64,000 bases of DNA, taken from VRUE01 sp963717375 (lineage in GTDB: Bacteria; Actinomycetota; Thermoleophilia; Solirubrobacterales; 70-9). Where the stretch lies: NCBI GenBank assembly GCA_963717375.1, contig OY970329.1, positions 2,108,001-2,172,000 on the forward strand, in the 5' to 3' direction. The position numbers and the translations under genes are program-made. The notes beneath the pieces were generated by a model, which was not told the origin of the DNA, did not search any database, and saw nothing but the letters and a program-made list of their open reading frames with translations. Below are positions 43,378 to 50,822 of this stretch, piece by piece. The number at the start of each line of letters is the position of its first letter. Position 1 is the first letter of the stretch.

Positions 43378-43983
43378 TTGAAGCAACGACTTTCCCGTCT
43401 CGGTTCCATCAGGGGCACAATCGCAATCGCCGTCGGGCTGACCGCCTGCATGGCCCTTGCACCCGCCCTGGCCAGTGCGGCCACGGATCTGGGCCCGGCC
43501 AACACCGTCTACATCAAGACCGGCGGCAGCGGCCCCGAGGGCGGTTTGCGCTTCGTCGCTCCGAAGACGATCGTCGCCGGCGAAGACCTCGAGGTGCTCA
43601 ACCAGACCAACCCACGCCAGGTCGGTCCGCACACCTTCTCGCTGGTCACCAAAGGCTCGCTCCCCAAGACCAAAGCAGCTCAGAACAACTGCTTCACCCC
43701 CAAACACATCTGCATGGCGATCGCCAAGTGGCACGGGACCAACGGCAAAGGCCCGGTCACCAAGAACCCCGTCAAAGCGGGCCTCCCGGGCTGGGACACG
43801 CTCGGCAGCCTGACCAAGACGGGTGACTCTTGGTTCACCGGCGAAAAGAAATCGGGAACCTCGGTCGTGCAGCCGGTTTCGGCAGCCGCCGGGACCACGA
43901 TCTACTTCATGTGCGCGATCCACCCGTTCATGCAAGGGTCGATTGAAGTTGTGGCTCCGAGCACAGGGGTTCCAGGGGTCTAG
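43378..43983 (+). CDS. Secreted cupredoxin (plastocyanin-like) protein
   Basis: This 201-residue protein starts at TTG 43378, four bases after AAAGGAGG; this start gives a signal peptide (LKQRLSRLGSIRGTIAIAVG, cleaved near ALASAATD). The mature part is a cupredoxin: His in VGPHTFSLV and the C-x2-H-x2-M ligand set in FMCAIHPFMQG, the type 1 copper geometry. It probably carries electrons outside the cell, perhaps to the multicopper oxidase that follows. The TAG stop is in the same frame as that gene, with no other stop between them. Confidence 0.87.
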   Translation: MKQRLSRLGSIRGTIAIAVGLTACMALAPALASAATDLGPANTVYIKTGGSGPEGGLRFVAPKTIVAGEDLEVLNQTNPRQVGPHTFSLVTKGSLPKTKAAQNNCFTPKHICMAIAKWHGTNGKGPVTKNPVKAGLPGWDTLGSLTKTGDSWFTGEKKSGTSVVQPVSAAAGTTIYFMCAIHPFMQGSIEVVAPSTGVPGV

Positions 43984-44016
43984 AGCACGCCTGGTTCTGC
44001 TTCAGATTCACCGCGC

Positions 44017-45579
44017 CTGGGGCGCCGGGCTTTCCTCGGCGCCCTGGGCAGCGGTGCTCTTGCCACGGCCCTGCCTTTGGGAGTGCGTCCCGGCGCTCTC
44101 CTGGGCGGGGGCGGGCCGCTGCCGCGCGCGCATCCGCCCGAGCCCTTTCGAGCGCGCCTGCCAATCCCGGAGGAACTGACCGATGACCGCCTGACGATCC
44201 CAATCTGCGAGGCCGAGGTCCAGCTCATGCCGGGCCGGCCGACGCGGATGTGGACCTACGGCGGAACCTTCCCGGGCCCGACGATCCGGCGCCCCGCCGG
44301 CCACCGCACCGAGGTCACCTTCCATCACGAGCTGCCGCGGTCGGTTGGCGAGCTGACCGTCCATCTGCACGGCGGCCACAACCGCACCCAGTTCGATGGC
44401 CAGCCGGGTGGGCTGACGCCGTCGCACGCCCGCTCCTTCTACTGCGACATCCCACGCGGCCTCTCAGCGCGGCAATCGGGAAACGATGTGCTGCTCGAGC
44501 CCGGCGGGAAGCGCACCTACGTCTACGACCTGATGGAGGACGGCGGGCCCGAACGCGCCGCCTTCCAGTGGTACCACGACCACCGCCTCGACCACACCGC
44601 ACGCAACGTCTGGCGTGGCCTGGCCGGAATGTGGATCGTCGACGACGAGTTCGAGGCGGCCCTGCCGCTGCCGCGCGGCGAGCGCGACGTCCCGCTGATG
44701 ATCGCCGACCGTTCCTTCGATCGCCACAACCAGCTCACCGACCCGTTCACCAACCGCCGGCCCCCGTACGACGGGGTCAATGCCCACGACGTCCTCGTCA
44801 ACGGCGCCTACATGCCGCACCATCGGGTGAGCGCGCAGCGCTACCGCCTGCGGATCCTCAACGTCTCCCAGTTCCGTCCCTACAACCTCTATCTCTCCAA
44901 TGGCGCGCCGATGATCCAGATCGGCAGCGACAGCGGGCTGATGCCGAAGCCGGTGCGGCGGGTGGAGATCATGCTGGGGCCGGCCGAGCGGGTCGAGGTA
45001 GTTGTCGATTTCGCCGGCGCGGCGGGGGAGAGCGTGGAGCTGCGCAGCGGGCCGCGCCACGGCGCCAGGAACCCACTCGGCACGCGGCCCTATGTCGGTG
45101 CCCTGATGCAGTTCCGGGTCGATTCCCAGCGCCTGCCCGACCGCACCCGGGTGCCGCGCAAGCTGCGGCCGCTGCCGGCCTGGACCAAGCACGTTTCCCA
45201 CAAGCCGACGCACAGCTGGGAGATCTCGATCGGCGGTGCCTTCAAGACGACCTGGCTGATCAACGGGCGGACCTTCAACCCCGCCCGCGCCGACGCCCAT
45301 CCAAAGCTGGGGGCGACAGAGACCTGGGAGATCGTCAATCGCACCCAAGTCGCCCACATGATGCATCTCCACGCCACCGACTGGTACCTGCTCGCGCGCA
45401 ACGGCAAGCCCCCGCCGCCCTGGGAAGACTGCCTGAAGGAGACCTTCTTCGTCTACCCCCGCGAACGCATCCTCCTTGCCGGCCGCTTCGCCGACTACAC
45501 CGGCAAGTTCATCATCCACTGCCACATGCTCGACCACGAGGACCACGGCCTGATGGCTCAGTTCGAGGTCGTTCGGTAG
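44017..45579 (+). CDS. Multicopper oxidase (CotA/bilirubin-oxidase type), probable Tat substrate with CTG start
   Basis: This ~520-residue protein has all copper motifs: TVHLHGGH, QWYHDHRLDHTARN, HMMHLHATDW and HCHMLDHEDHGLM. It is a laccase-like oxidase. The first ordinary start (TTG 44077) would remove a twin-arginine signal that is encoded just upstream: GRRAFLGALGSGALATALPL. No ATG, GTG or TTG precedes that segment, only the in-frame TAG of the cupredoxin gene. CTG 44017 gives M-GRRAFLG and is my preferred start; a start inside the previous gene with readthrough of TAG, or a sequencing error, are alternatives. Tat export fits a protein that folds with copper in the cytoplasm. Confidence 0.75.
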   Translation: MGRRAFLGALGSGALATALPLGVRPGALLGGGGPLPRAHPPEPFRARLPIPEELTDDRLTIPICEAEVQLMPGRPTRMWTYGGTFPGPTIRRPAGHRTEVTFHHELPRSVGELTVHLHGGHNRTQFDGQPGGLTPSHARSFYCDIPRGLSARQSGNDVLLEPGGKRTYVYDLMEDGGPERAAFQWYHDHRLDHTARNVWRGLAGMWIVDDEFEAALPLPRGERDVPLMIADRSFDRHNQLTDPFTNRRPPYDGVNAHDVLVNGAYMPHHRVSAQRYRLRILNVSQFRPYNLYLSNGAPMIQIGSDSGLMPKPVRRVEIMLGPAERVEVVVDFAGAAGESVELRSGPRHGARNPLGTRPYVGALMQFRVDSQRLPDRTRVPRKLRPLPAWTKHVSHKPTHSWEISIGGAFKTTWLINGRTFNPARADAHPKLGATETWEIVNRTQVAHMMHLHATDWYLLARNGKPPPPWEDCLKETFFVYPRERILLAGRFADYTGKFIIHCHMLDHEDHGLMAQFEVVR

Positions 45580-45609
45580 CCGATCGGTCCAGCGCTGGGC
45601 AAAACGAAA

Positions 45610-45630
45610 CCGGGCCCATGAGGGGCCCGG
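45610..45630 (-). terminator. Rho-independent terminator of the DUF378 gene
   Basis: An 8-bp stem of CCGGGCCC/GGGCCCGG with a 5-base loop lies 26 bases downstream of the DUF378 stop on the minus strand and is followed in that direction by TTTCGTTTT. It lies between convergent genes and may also serve the multicopper oxidase gene. Confidence 0.75.
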
Positions 45631-45655
45631 GTCCGCGTGATTTTGGTGGCGCCGC

Positions 45656-45889
45656 TCAGGCCCCGCGCACGTGCGGCGTGTGGTCGCCGATGTGGAGGCT
45701 GTCGAGCAGCCTCGGGATGTAGAGGAGGCCGCAGACGCCGACCAGGACGTAGACGATGTCGGTGAGCGTGCCGTTCCCGAAGACGTCCGAGATCACGTTC
45801 GTGTCGAACAGCCCGACCATCCCCCAGTTGAGAGCGCCGATCACCATCAGCAGCAGGGCGACGGGCTCAAACCGCTTGACCATCTCCAT
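45656..45889 (-). CDS. DUF378 small membrane protein
   Basis: This 77-residue protein starts at ATG 45889 behind AGGAGGAAGAG. It has two hydrophobic segments, EPVALLLMVIGALNWGMVGL and DIVYVLVGVCGLLYIPRLLD, separated by FDTNVISDVFGNGTLT. This is the DUF378 family, characterised by GALNWG and GxxGLY motifs; its function is unknown. It is predicted to lie in the cytoplasmic membrane. Confidence 0.88.
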   Translation of the reverse strand: MEMVKRFEPVALLLMVIGALNWGMVGLFDTNVISDVFGNGTLTDIVYVLVGVCGLLYIPRLLDSLHIGDHTPHVRGA

Positions 45890-45987
45890 CTCTTCCTCCT
45901 AAGGAGATAATGCGGATAGTTACGAGAGAGATACACCGCGGCCTCGAGCGCGGTTACGGCACTTCTGGGTGAATCGGCGCTATGACG

Positions 45988-46365
45988 CTAGGCGCCGATT
46001 AGCTCGATGCGGTAGCCGTCTGGGTCGCGGAGGAAGCAGATGAGGTGGCCCTCGGTGCGGCCGCCGGGGCGGTAGGGGGGCTTTTCGGGCTCGATGCCTT
46101 CGGTTGAGAGCTGCTCGAGGGTGGCGTTGAGGTCGTCGACCATGAGGGCGATGTGGTTGTAGCCGGTGCCGTGCTCGTAGCCCGTCACGCCGTGGTTGTA
46201 GGTCAGCTCGAGGATTGGGTTCTCGCCCGGCAGGTTCATGAAGACGTTGATCGCCTCGTCGCCGATCGGCATCCGGCCGGACTCTTCGAAGCCGAGCTTC
46301 TCGTAGAAGGCGACCGAGCGGTCGATGTCGCCGATTCGGTAGCAGGTGTGCAAGAAGGTCGTCAT
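45988..46365 (-). CDS. gloA: Lactoylglutathione lyase-like VOC protein (glyoxalase I)
   Basis: This 125-residue protein has one VOC module with glyoxalase I-type metal ligands: His in TFLHTCYRIGDIDRSVAFYE, Glu in PILELTYNHGV, His in TGYNHIALMVDD, and Glu in PDGYRIELIGA. The length and the LGF motif match bacterial GloA. Actinobacteria rarely make glutathione, so mycothiol or another thiol adduct of methylglyoxal may be the substrate. The gene is divergent from the penicillin-binding protein gene. A TAGCCT element lies 9 bases before its ATG. Confidence 0.85.
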   Translation of the reverse strand: MTTFLHTCYRIGDIDRSVAFYEKLGFEESGRMPIGDEAINVFMNLPGENPILELTYNHGVTGYEHGTGYNHIALMVDDLNATLEQLSTEGIEPEKPPYRPGGRTEGHLICFLRDPDGYRIELIGA

Positions 46366-46390
46366 CGGGGAACAAGGCTACCGGCCTCCC

Positions 46391-46396
46391 TACAAT
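46391..46396 (+). promoter_or_regulatory. Probable -10 element (TACAAT) for the penicillin-binding protein gene
   Basis: TACAAT lies 10 bases before ATG 46407, and no ribosome-binding site lies between, so the message is probably leaderless or nearly so. It sits in the 41-base gap to the divergent gloA gene, so the two promoters must overlap. Confidence 0.5.
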
Positions 46397-46406
46397 TTGC
46401 AGTCGA

Positions 46407-48542
46407 ATGGCACGCCGGACGCGACGGCGGAGACGCAGGTCGCATACCTCGAAGTGGAAAAAGATCACGGTCCCCCTGGGGATCTTGCTCGCCGTGGCCG
46501 TAATCGCCGGCGGGGTGGCCGGGAGCTGGGCGGTGAGCACGTACGAGTCGGCGCCGCCGCTGTCCAGCCTGAAGCCGGTGCAGAAGGGCCGCTCCTCGGC
46601 GATCTACGCCGCCGACGGCAGCCTGATCGGCTTCATCCAGTCCGAAAACATCCGCCAGCCGGTGCGAGAACGGTCGATGCCGCAGACGCTGCGCGACGCC
46701 ACCGTCGCGATCGAGGACAAGAACTACTTCAACCACGGCGCCCTCGACCCCACCGGGATAGCGCGCGCCGCCTGGAAGGACCTGCTGGCCGGGGGCAAGC
46801 CGGTCCAGGGTGCCTCGACGATCACCCAGCAGCTGGTCCGCAACCTCTACATCCAGAACCCCCAGGAGACGCTCAAGCGAAAGCTGATCGAAGCGCACCT
46901 CGCCTACGAGATGGAGGACGCCCACTCCAAGGATTGGATCCTCACCGCCTACCTCAACACGGCCCCGTACGGGACGGTCGAAGGGGAGACCGCGGTCGGC
47001 GTCGAGGCGGCTGCGCAGACCTACTTCGGCAAGCCCGCCAAAGACCTCGAACTGAACGAATCGGCGCTGATCGCCGGCCTGCCCCAGGCGCCCTCCGAAT
47101 ACAACCCGTTCCTCGACCCGCACGCGGCGCTGCAGCGCCGCGACGAGGTGCTGGCGGCGATGCACGACCAGGACTACATCACGGGCGACGAATACCGCGA
47201 GGCGGTGCACAGCGGGCTCGGCCTCAACCCCGGCCACAAGTACCGCGTCATCCGCGACCCCTTCCTCTTCGACCTGGTCCAGCAGGAGCTGATCGACAAA
47301 TACGGGATCAACACCGTGCGCAAGGGCGGGCTCAAGGCCTACACGACGATCGATCCCGAACTGCAGGAACGGGCGCAGGAAGCGGTCGACTCCTGCAGCG
47401 TCTGTTACCCCGAAGGCGGCCCTGCCGCGGGCCTCGCCTCGATCGATCCCTCGACCGGCGAGATCGTCGCCCTCGCCTCGACCGAAGGGTATGACAGCGA
47501 AAGCGAATTCAACTACGCCTGGCAGGCGCACCGCCAGCCCGGATCCTCGTTCAAGACCTACGTGCTGACGACGGCGATCAAGCAGGGCATCGACCCCGCG
47601 TCGACTTACTACAGCGGTACTTCGCCGATGACGCTCGACCTGCCCGGCGGCGGCACCTGGACCGTCAACAACGCCGAGCCCGGTGGCGGCACGATGTCGC
47701 TTGAATCGGCCACCTGGGATTCGGTGAACGTCATCTTCGCCCAGCTAGACCTCGATGTCGGGCCCGAAGCGGTGACCCAGACCGCGCACGAAATGGGCAT
47801 CGAAGCGGACCTCGAATCGGTTCCCGCCGAGGCGATCGGCGGTCTCCGCGAAGGCGTCACGCCGCTTGAACAGGCAGACGGCTACGCGACGCTTGCCAGC
47901 GGCGGCATCCACCACGATCCGACCGCGATCAGCAGGGTCGAGTTCCCCAGCGGCAAGGTCGATGAAACCGACACCGACGCCGGCGAACGGGTGCTCACTG
48001 AGGGCCAGGCCTACGAAGTGACCAGGATCCTCGAGGGCGTGATCACCCAGGGCACCGGTGCGGGCTACACCTACATGGGCTGCGGTGCCGAGGCCGGCAA
48101 GACCGGGACCTCGGAGGACCTGTCCGATGCCTGGTTCGTCGGCTACACGCCGCTCTATTCGACTGCCGTCTGGGTCGGTCATCCGCAGTCGCGCGAAGCG
48201 ACCGGATTCGGTGGCCCGACTGCCGGGCCGATCTGGCGTTCGTTCATGGAATCGGCCGCGGCCGGCAACTGCCCCGAATTCTCCGAACCGGCCAGCCTGC
48301 CCGAACTTTCCGGCCTCGACAGCGAACACACCTCGGGGTCCTCCGGCTCGTCGTCGAGCGAATACGAATACAACGAATACGAAGAAGAAGAAACGACGGA
48401 AGAACCGTCGAAGGGGAAGGGCGGAAACGAAGAAGGGGCTCCGGAAGCCGAATCTGCCCCGGAAGCCGCGCCTGAAGCAGCGCCGACTCCCGAAGCCCCC
48501 GCCGCGCCGCCGTCAGCCGGTGGCGGCATCAGCCCAGGCTGA
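46407..48542 (+). CDS. Class A penicillin-binding protein (bifunctional transglycosylase/transpeptidase)
   Basis: This 711-residue protein has an Arg-rich cytoplasmic start and one transmembrane helix (residues ~20-42). The GT51 domain shows IEDKNYFNHG with the catalytic Glu near residue 101 and GASTITQQLVRN. The transpeptidase has SSFK with Ser 380, SVN in TWDSVNVIF, and KTGTS in AGKTGTSEDL. It polymerises and cross-links peptidoglycan outside the membrane. The last ~90 residues are a disordered Glu/Pro/Ala-rich tail (YEYNEYEEEE, APEAAP repeats), and the Glu codons there are almost all GAA. ATG 46407 is the only start before the helix. Confidence 0.93.
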   Translation: MARRTRRRRRRSHTSKWKKITVPLGILLAVAVIAGGVAGSWAVSTYESAPPLSSLKPVQKGRSSAIYAADGSLIGFIQSENIRQPVRERSMPQTLRDATVAIEDKNYFNHGALDPTGIARAAWKDLLAGGKPVQGASTITQQLVRNLYIQNPQETLKRKLIEAHLAYEMEDAHSKDWILTAYLNTAPYGTVEGETAVGVEAAAQTYFGKPAKDLELNESALIAGLPQAPSEYNPFLDPHAALQRRDEVLAAMHDQDYITGDEYREAVHSGLGLNPGHKYRVIRDPFLFDLVQQELIDKYGINTVRKGGLKAYTTIDPELQERAQEAVDSCSVCYPEGGPAAGLASIDPSTGEIVALASTEGYDSESEFNYAWQAHRQPGSSFKTYVLTTAIKQGIDPASTYYSGTSPMTLDLPGGGTWTVNNAEPGGGTMSLESATWDSVNVIFAQLDLDVGPEAVTQTAHEMGIEADLESVPAEAIGGLREGVTPLEQADGYATLASGGIHHDPTAISRVEFPSGKVDETDTDAGERVLTEGQAYEVTRILEGVITQGTGAGYTYMGCGAEAGKTGTSEDLSDAWFVGYTPLYSTAVWVGHPQSREATGFGGPTAGPIWRSFMESAAAGNCPEFSEPASLPELSGLDSEHTSGSSGSSSSEYEYNEYEEEETTEEPSKGKGGNEEGAPEAESAPEAAPEAAPTPEAPAAPPSAGGGISPG

Positions 48543-48562
48543 CCGCGCCTTACCCTGACCGC

Positions 48563-49702
48563 ATGTCTCGACGCCGATTTCCGTTGGGGCTGAGCGGGGA
48601 GCCGCCGGCGGCGTGGCTCGGATTCCTGGCAACCCTCGCTGCCGTTGCCGTGGGCACGCTGGTCGTCTATCCGCTGAAGTCGGTCGCGCCGGTGGTCTCG
48701 CTGGGGGTCGTATACCTGCCCGGGATCCTGCTGATCTCGATCGTCTGGGGAGCGCGGCTGGGCCTTCTGGCCTCTCTGGCCAGCGCGGTCGCCTACAACT
48801 TCTTCCAGCTCCCGCCGCTGCACCGCCTGACCATCTCTGAGGAAGGGAACTGGGTCGCACTGTTGATCTTCGTGACCGTGGCCGTGATCAGCAGTGCGGT
48901 CGCCGAGCTGGCGCGGGCGCAGGCGGTGGAGGCGGAGCGGGGCAGGGAGGAGGCCGACCGGGCGCTGACCGAGCTTTCGTTTGAGCGCGACCGCAAGCAG
49001 GCCGAGATGGTCGAGGCGGAGGCTCTGCGTCGCAGCGACGAGCTGAAGACCGCGCTGCTGCGCTCGATCTCGCATGACCTGCGCACGCCGCTCACCTCGA
49101 TGATCGCCAGTGGCGCGGCGCTGGGTTCGGCGTCGCCCACGGCCGAGGAGCGGGCGGAGCTGAGCGAGGCGGTCGTCGCCGAGGGGGAGCGCCTCTCGCG
49201 CCTGGTCGAGAACCTGATCGATATGTCGCGGCTGGAAGCGGGCAAGGCCGAGCCGCACCGGGAGGCGATCGACCTCGCCGAGGTGCTCGATGCCGCCCGC
49301 GAAGCAACGACGCAGCCGGCGCTGGTGCGGCTGACGCTCGACCGCGAACTGCCGATCGTCGACGCCGACGCCGCCCAACTCGAGCGCGCCTTCGCCAACC
49401 TGATCGAGAACGCGATCCGCCACAGCGGTGGCCGCCCGGTGCTGGTCAAGTCAAGGCTGATCGGTGGCAAGATCACTCTGCGCGTGGTCGACCAGGGTCC
49501 CGGCATCCCCGAAAGTGAGTGGCAGCGGATCTTCGAGCCGTTCCATCGCGGTGCGGCCAACGGGGCGCAGACCGGCACCGGCCTCGGGCTGGCGATCGCC
49601 AAGGGCTTTGTCGAGGCCAACGGCGGTGGGATCGCGGTCGAATCGCTGCCGGGGCAGGGCAGCAGCTTCGTTGTCTCGATGCCCTACCGGGAGGATGGGT
49701 GA
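48563..49702 (+). CDS. kdpD: Kdp-type sensor histidine kinase (DUF4118 + kinase), lacking the KdpD N-domain
   Basis: This 379-residue protein contains the C-terminal half of KdpD only. Residues ~15-110 form four hydrophobic segments of the DUF4118 domain (YNFFQLPPLHRLTI is its signature). The HisKA motif RSISHDLRTPLT places the phosphorylated His at 171. HATPase boxes are NLIENAIRHS, DQGPGIPES and GTGLGLAIAKGF. The N-terminal KdpD and USP domains, normally fused, are encoded about 5.6 kb away at 55309. ATG 48563 lies 6 bases after TACCCT and 20 bases after the penicillin-binding protein gene. The stop overlaps the KdpE start (GTGA). It is inferred to sense K+ or turgor with that partner. Confidence 0.88.
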   Translation: MSRRRFPLGLSGEPPAAWLGFLATLAAVAVGTLVVYPLKSVAPVVSLGVVYLPGILLISIVWGARLGLLASLASAVAYNFFQLPPLHRLTISEEGNWVALLIFVTVAVISSAVAELARAQAVEAERGREEADRALTELSFERDRKQAEMVEAEALRRSDELKTALLRSISHDLRTPLTSMIASGAALGSASPTAEERAELSEAVVAEGERLSRLVENLIDMSRLEAGKAEPHREAIDLAEVLDAAREATTQPALVRLTLDRELPIVDADAAQLERAFANLIENAIRHSGGRPVLVKSRLIGGKITLRVVDQGPGIPESEWQRIFEPFHRGAANGAQTGTGLGLAIAKGFVEANGGGIAVESLPGQGSSFVVSMPYREDG

Positions 49703-50379
49703 ACGCCGCGGCGCGGGTGCTCGTCTGCGATGACGAGGCTCAGATCCTGCGGGCGCTAAAGGTGATCCTGCGCGACGCCGGCTACGAGGCGGTTCCGGCT
49801 GCGTGTGGCGAGGAGGCACTCGACCTCGCCGCGGTGAAACCGCCCGCGGCCGCGATCGTCGACCTGATGCTTCCCGACATCGATGGCGTCGAGGTAACCG
49901 AACGGCTGCGCGAGTGGAGCGAGATGCCGATCATCGTGCTCTCGGCGGTGGGGGAGGAGGAGGCAAAGGTGCGGGCGCTGGCGGCCGGCGCCGATGACTA
50001 CGTGACCAAGCCCTTCGGCCCGCCGGAGTTGGTGGCGCGGCTGGAGGCGGTGCTGCGGCGGGCAAAGCCGGAGGCGTCGGAGCCGACGATCGTCGCCGAG
50101 GGCCTCGAGATCGACCTCGCTGCGCGCGCGGTGCGGCGCGACGGCGAGTTGGTCCACCTGACCCCGACCGAGTTCGAGCTGTTGCGCGCCCTGGCCCAGA
50201 ACCGAGGCCGCCTGATGACCCACCGCACCCTGCTGGTCGAGGTCTGGGGGATCGAGTACGCCGACGACATGCAAGTCCTGCGCGCCCACGTCGCCAACCT
50301 GCGCCGCAAGATCGAGCCGGAGGATGGACCGCGGTACATAAGAACGGACCCGGGCGTCGGCTACCGCTTCGCCGCGTAG
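49699..50379 (+). CDS. kdpE: Response regulator KdpE (OmpR/PhoB family)
   Basis: This 226-residue protein starts at GTG 49699, coupled to the kinase gene. Receiver: RVLVCDDEAQILRALK with the acidic pocket, phospho-acceptor Asp 55 in IVDLMLPDIDG, Thr/Ser in IIVLSAVG and Lys in YVTKPFGPPEL. The C-terminal winged helix has HLTPTEFELLRALAQNRGRL, VEVWGIEYADD and RYIRTDPGVGYRFAA. It controls transcription of kdp genes in known systems, and the kdp structural genes lie just downstream after a terminator. A direct repeat at 50453-50480 is a candidate binding site. Confidence 0.92.
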   Translation: MNAAARVLVCDDEAQILRALKVILRDAGYEAVPAACGEEALDLAAVKPPAAAIVDLMLPDIDGVEVTERLREWSEMPIIVLSAVGEEEAKVRALAAGADDYVTKPFGPPELVARLEAVLRRAKPEASEPTIVAEGLEIDLAARAVRRDGELVHLTPTEFELLRALAQNRGRLMTHRTLLVEVWGIEYADDMQVLRAHVANLRRKIEPEDGPRYIRTDPGVGYRFAA

Positions 50380-50384
50380 CGCCT

Positions 50385-50434
50385 GCTGACTTCGCCTTTA
50401 TGCCTCCGTAGACCGCGTGAAAGGCGAAGTCAGC
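50385..50434 (+). terminator. Stem-loop terminator after kdpE
   Basis: A 15-bp perfect stem (50385-50399 with 50420-50434) around a 20-base loop begins 5 bases after the kdpE stop and is followed by GGTCTTTATG. It separates the regulatory genes from the kdp structural genes. Confidence 0.75.
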
Positions 50435-50452
50435 GGTCTTTATGAAATCTGT

Positions 50453-50487
50453 ATGCGGCGGAGCCCTTTGTTCATGCGGCCTTGACA
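50453..50487 (+). promoter_or_regulatory. Candidate KdpE binding repeat and -35 upstream of the kdp genes
   Basis: ATGCGGC occurs at 50453-50459 and again at 50474-50480, 21 bases apart, directly before TTGACA at 50482-50487. OmpR-family regulators bind direct repeats spaced by helical turns next to the -35, so this is a plausible KdpE site. No convincing -10 follows at the usual distance. Confidence 0.4.
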
Positions 50488-50512
50488 GGGTTCGGCGCAC
50501 TATCGGTGGGTC

Positions 50513-50638
50513 TTGTCCTTTCTCGCCGACATCTTTCCCGGGGGCGGTAGTCCGGCCGCCGATGTTTTCGCGATAGCGATCGCCGTCGGCCTCTTCGCCC
50601 TCCTCTACTGGGCGATCGACCTGATCGACCGGATATGA
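50513..50638 (+). CDS. Possible 41-aa single-span membrane protein at the head of the kdp operon
   Basis: A TTG-initiated frame encodes 41 residues: MSFLADIFPGGGSPAADVFA followed by a hydrophobic segment (IAIAVGLFALLYWAIDLI) and a short DRI end. The single span with a charged C-terminus recalls KdpF, but a better KdpF follows at 50706, so this could be a second small regulator or subunit. The start is uncertain, since GGTGGG sits only two bases before the TTG. The stop is followed at once by a long stem-loop. I do not recognise the family. Confidence 0.45.
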   Translation: MSFLADIFPGGGSPAADVFAIAIAVGLFALLYWAIDLIDRI

Positions 50639-50693
50639 GCGCCCAAATCGACACGGTGACTTCCGGGAATTTGATCCGTGTCGATTTGGGCGC
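50639..50693 (+). terminator. 18-bp stem-loop between the small ORF and kdpF
   Basis: Arms 50639-50656 and 50676-50693 (core CCCAAATCGACACGG) are perfectly complementary around a 19-base loop. The structure ends 12 bases before the kdpF ATG and has no T-run. It may be an attenuator or an mRNA-stability element for the kdp genes. Confidence 0.6.
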
Positions 50694-50705
50694 GAATCCA
50701 GTGAT

Positions 50706-50822
50706 ATGAGCTTTCTGCTGCCGTTGGCAACGCTCTCCGGCGCTGACCTCTTCGGCCTGATCGTCTCGGCGCTGGTCTGCGTCTATCTGGTCTACGCGCT
50801 GCTGCGCGGGGAGAACCTCTGA
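50706..50822 (+). CDS. kdpF: KdpF, small subunit of the K+-transporting ATPase
   Basis: This 38-residue protein is too short to be found by length. It reads as a single hydrophobic helix ending in LLRGENL: GADLFGLIVSALVCVYLVYA. KdpF peptides typically have 25-40 residues, one helix and an LLRPE/D end. The stop overlaps the kdpA start (TGATG), as in other kdp operons. The subunit stabilises the KdpABC complex. No clear ribosome site precedes the ATG. Confidence 0.8.
   Translation: MSFLLPLATLSGADLFGLIVSALVCVYLVYALLRGENL

Noticed and set aside
43981..44016. Programmed TAG readthrough producing a cupredoxin-oxidase fusion
   Set aside because: It would bury a Tat signal in the middle of a Sec-exported protein. 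A CTG start is simpler.
50380..50705. A c-di-AMP or K+-related riboswitch ahead of the kdp genes
   Set aside because: Only simple stem-loops were found; I did not see the conserved multi-helix core of known riboswitches.
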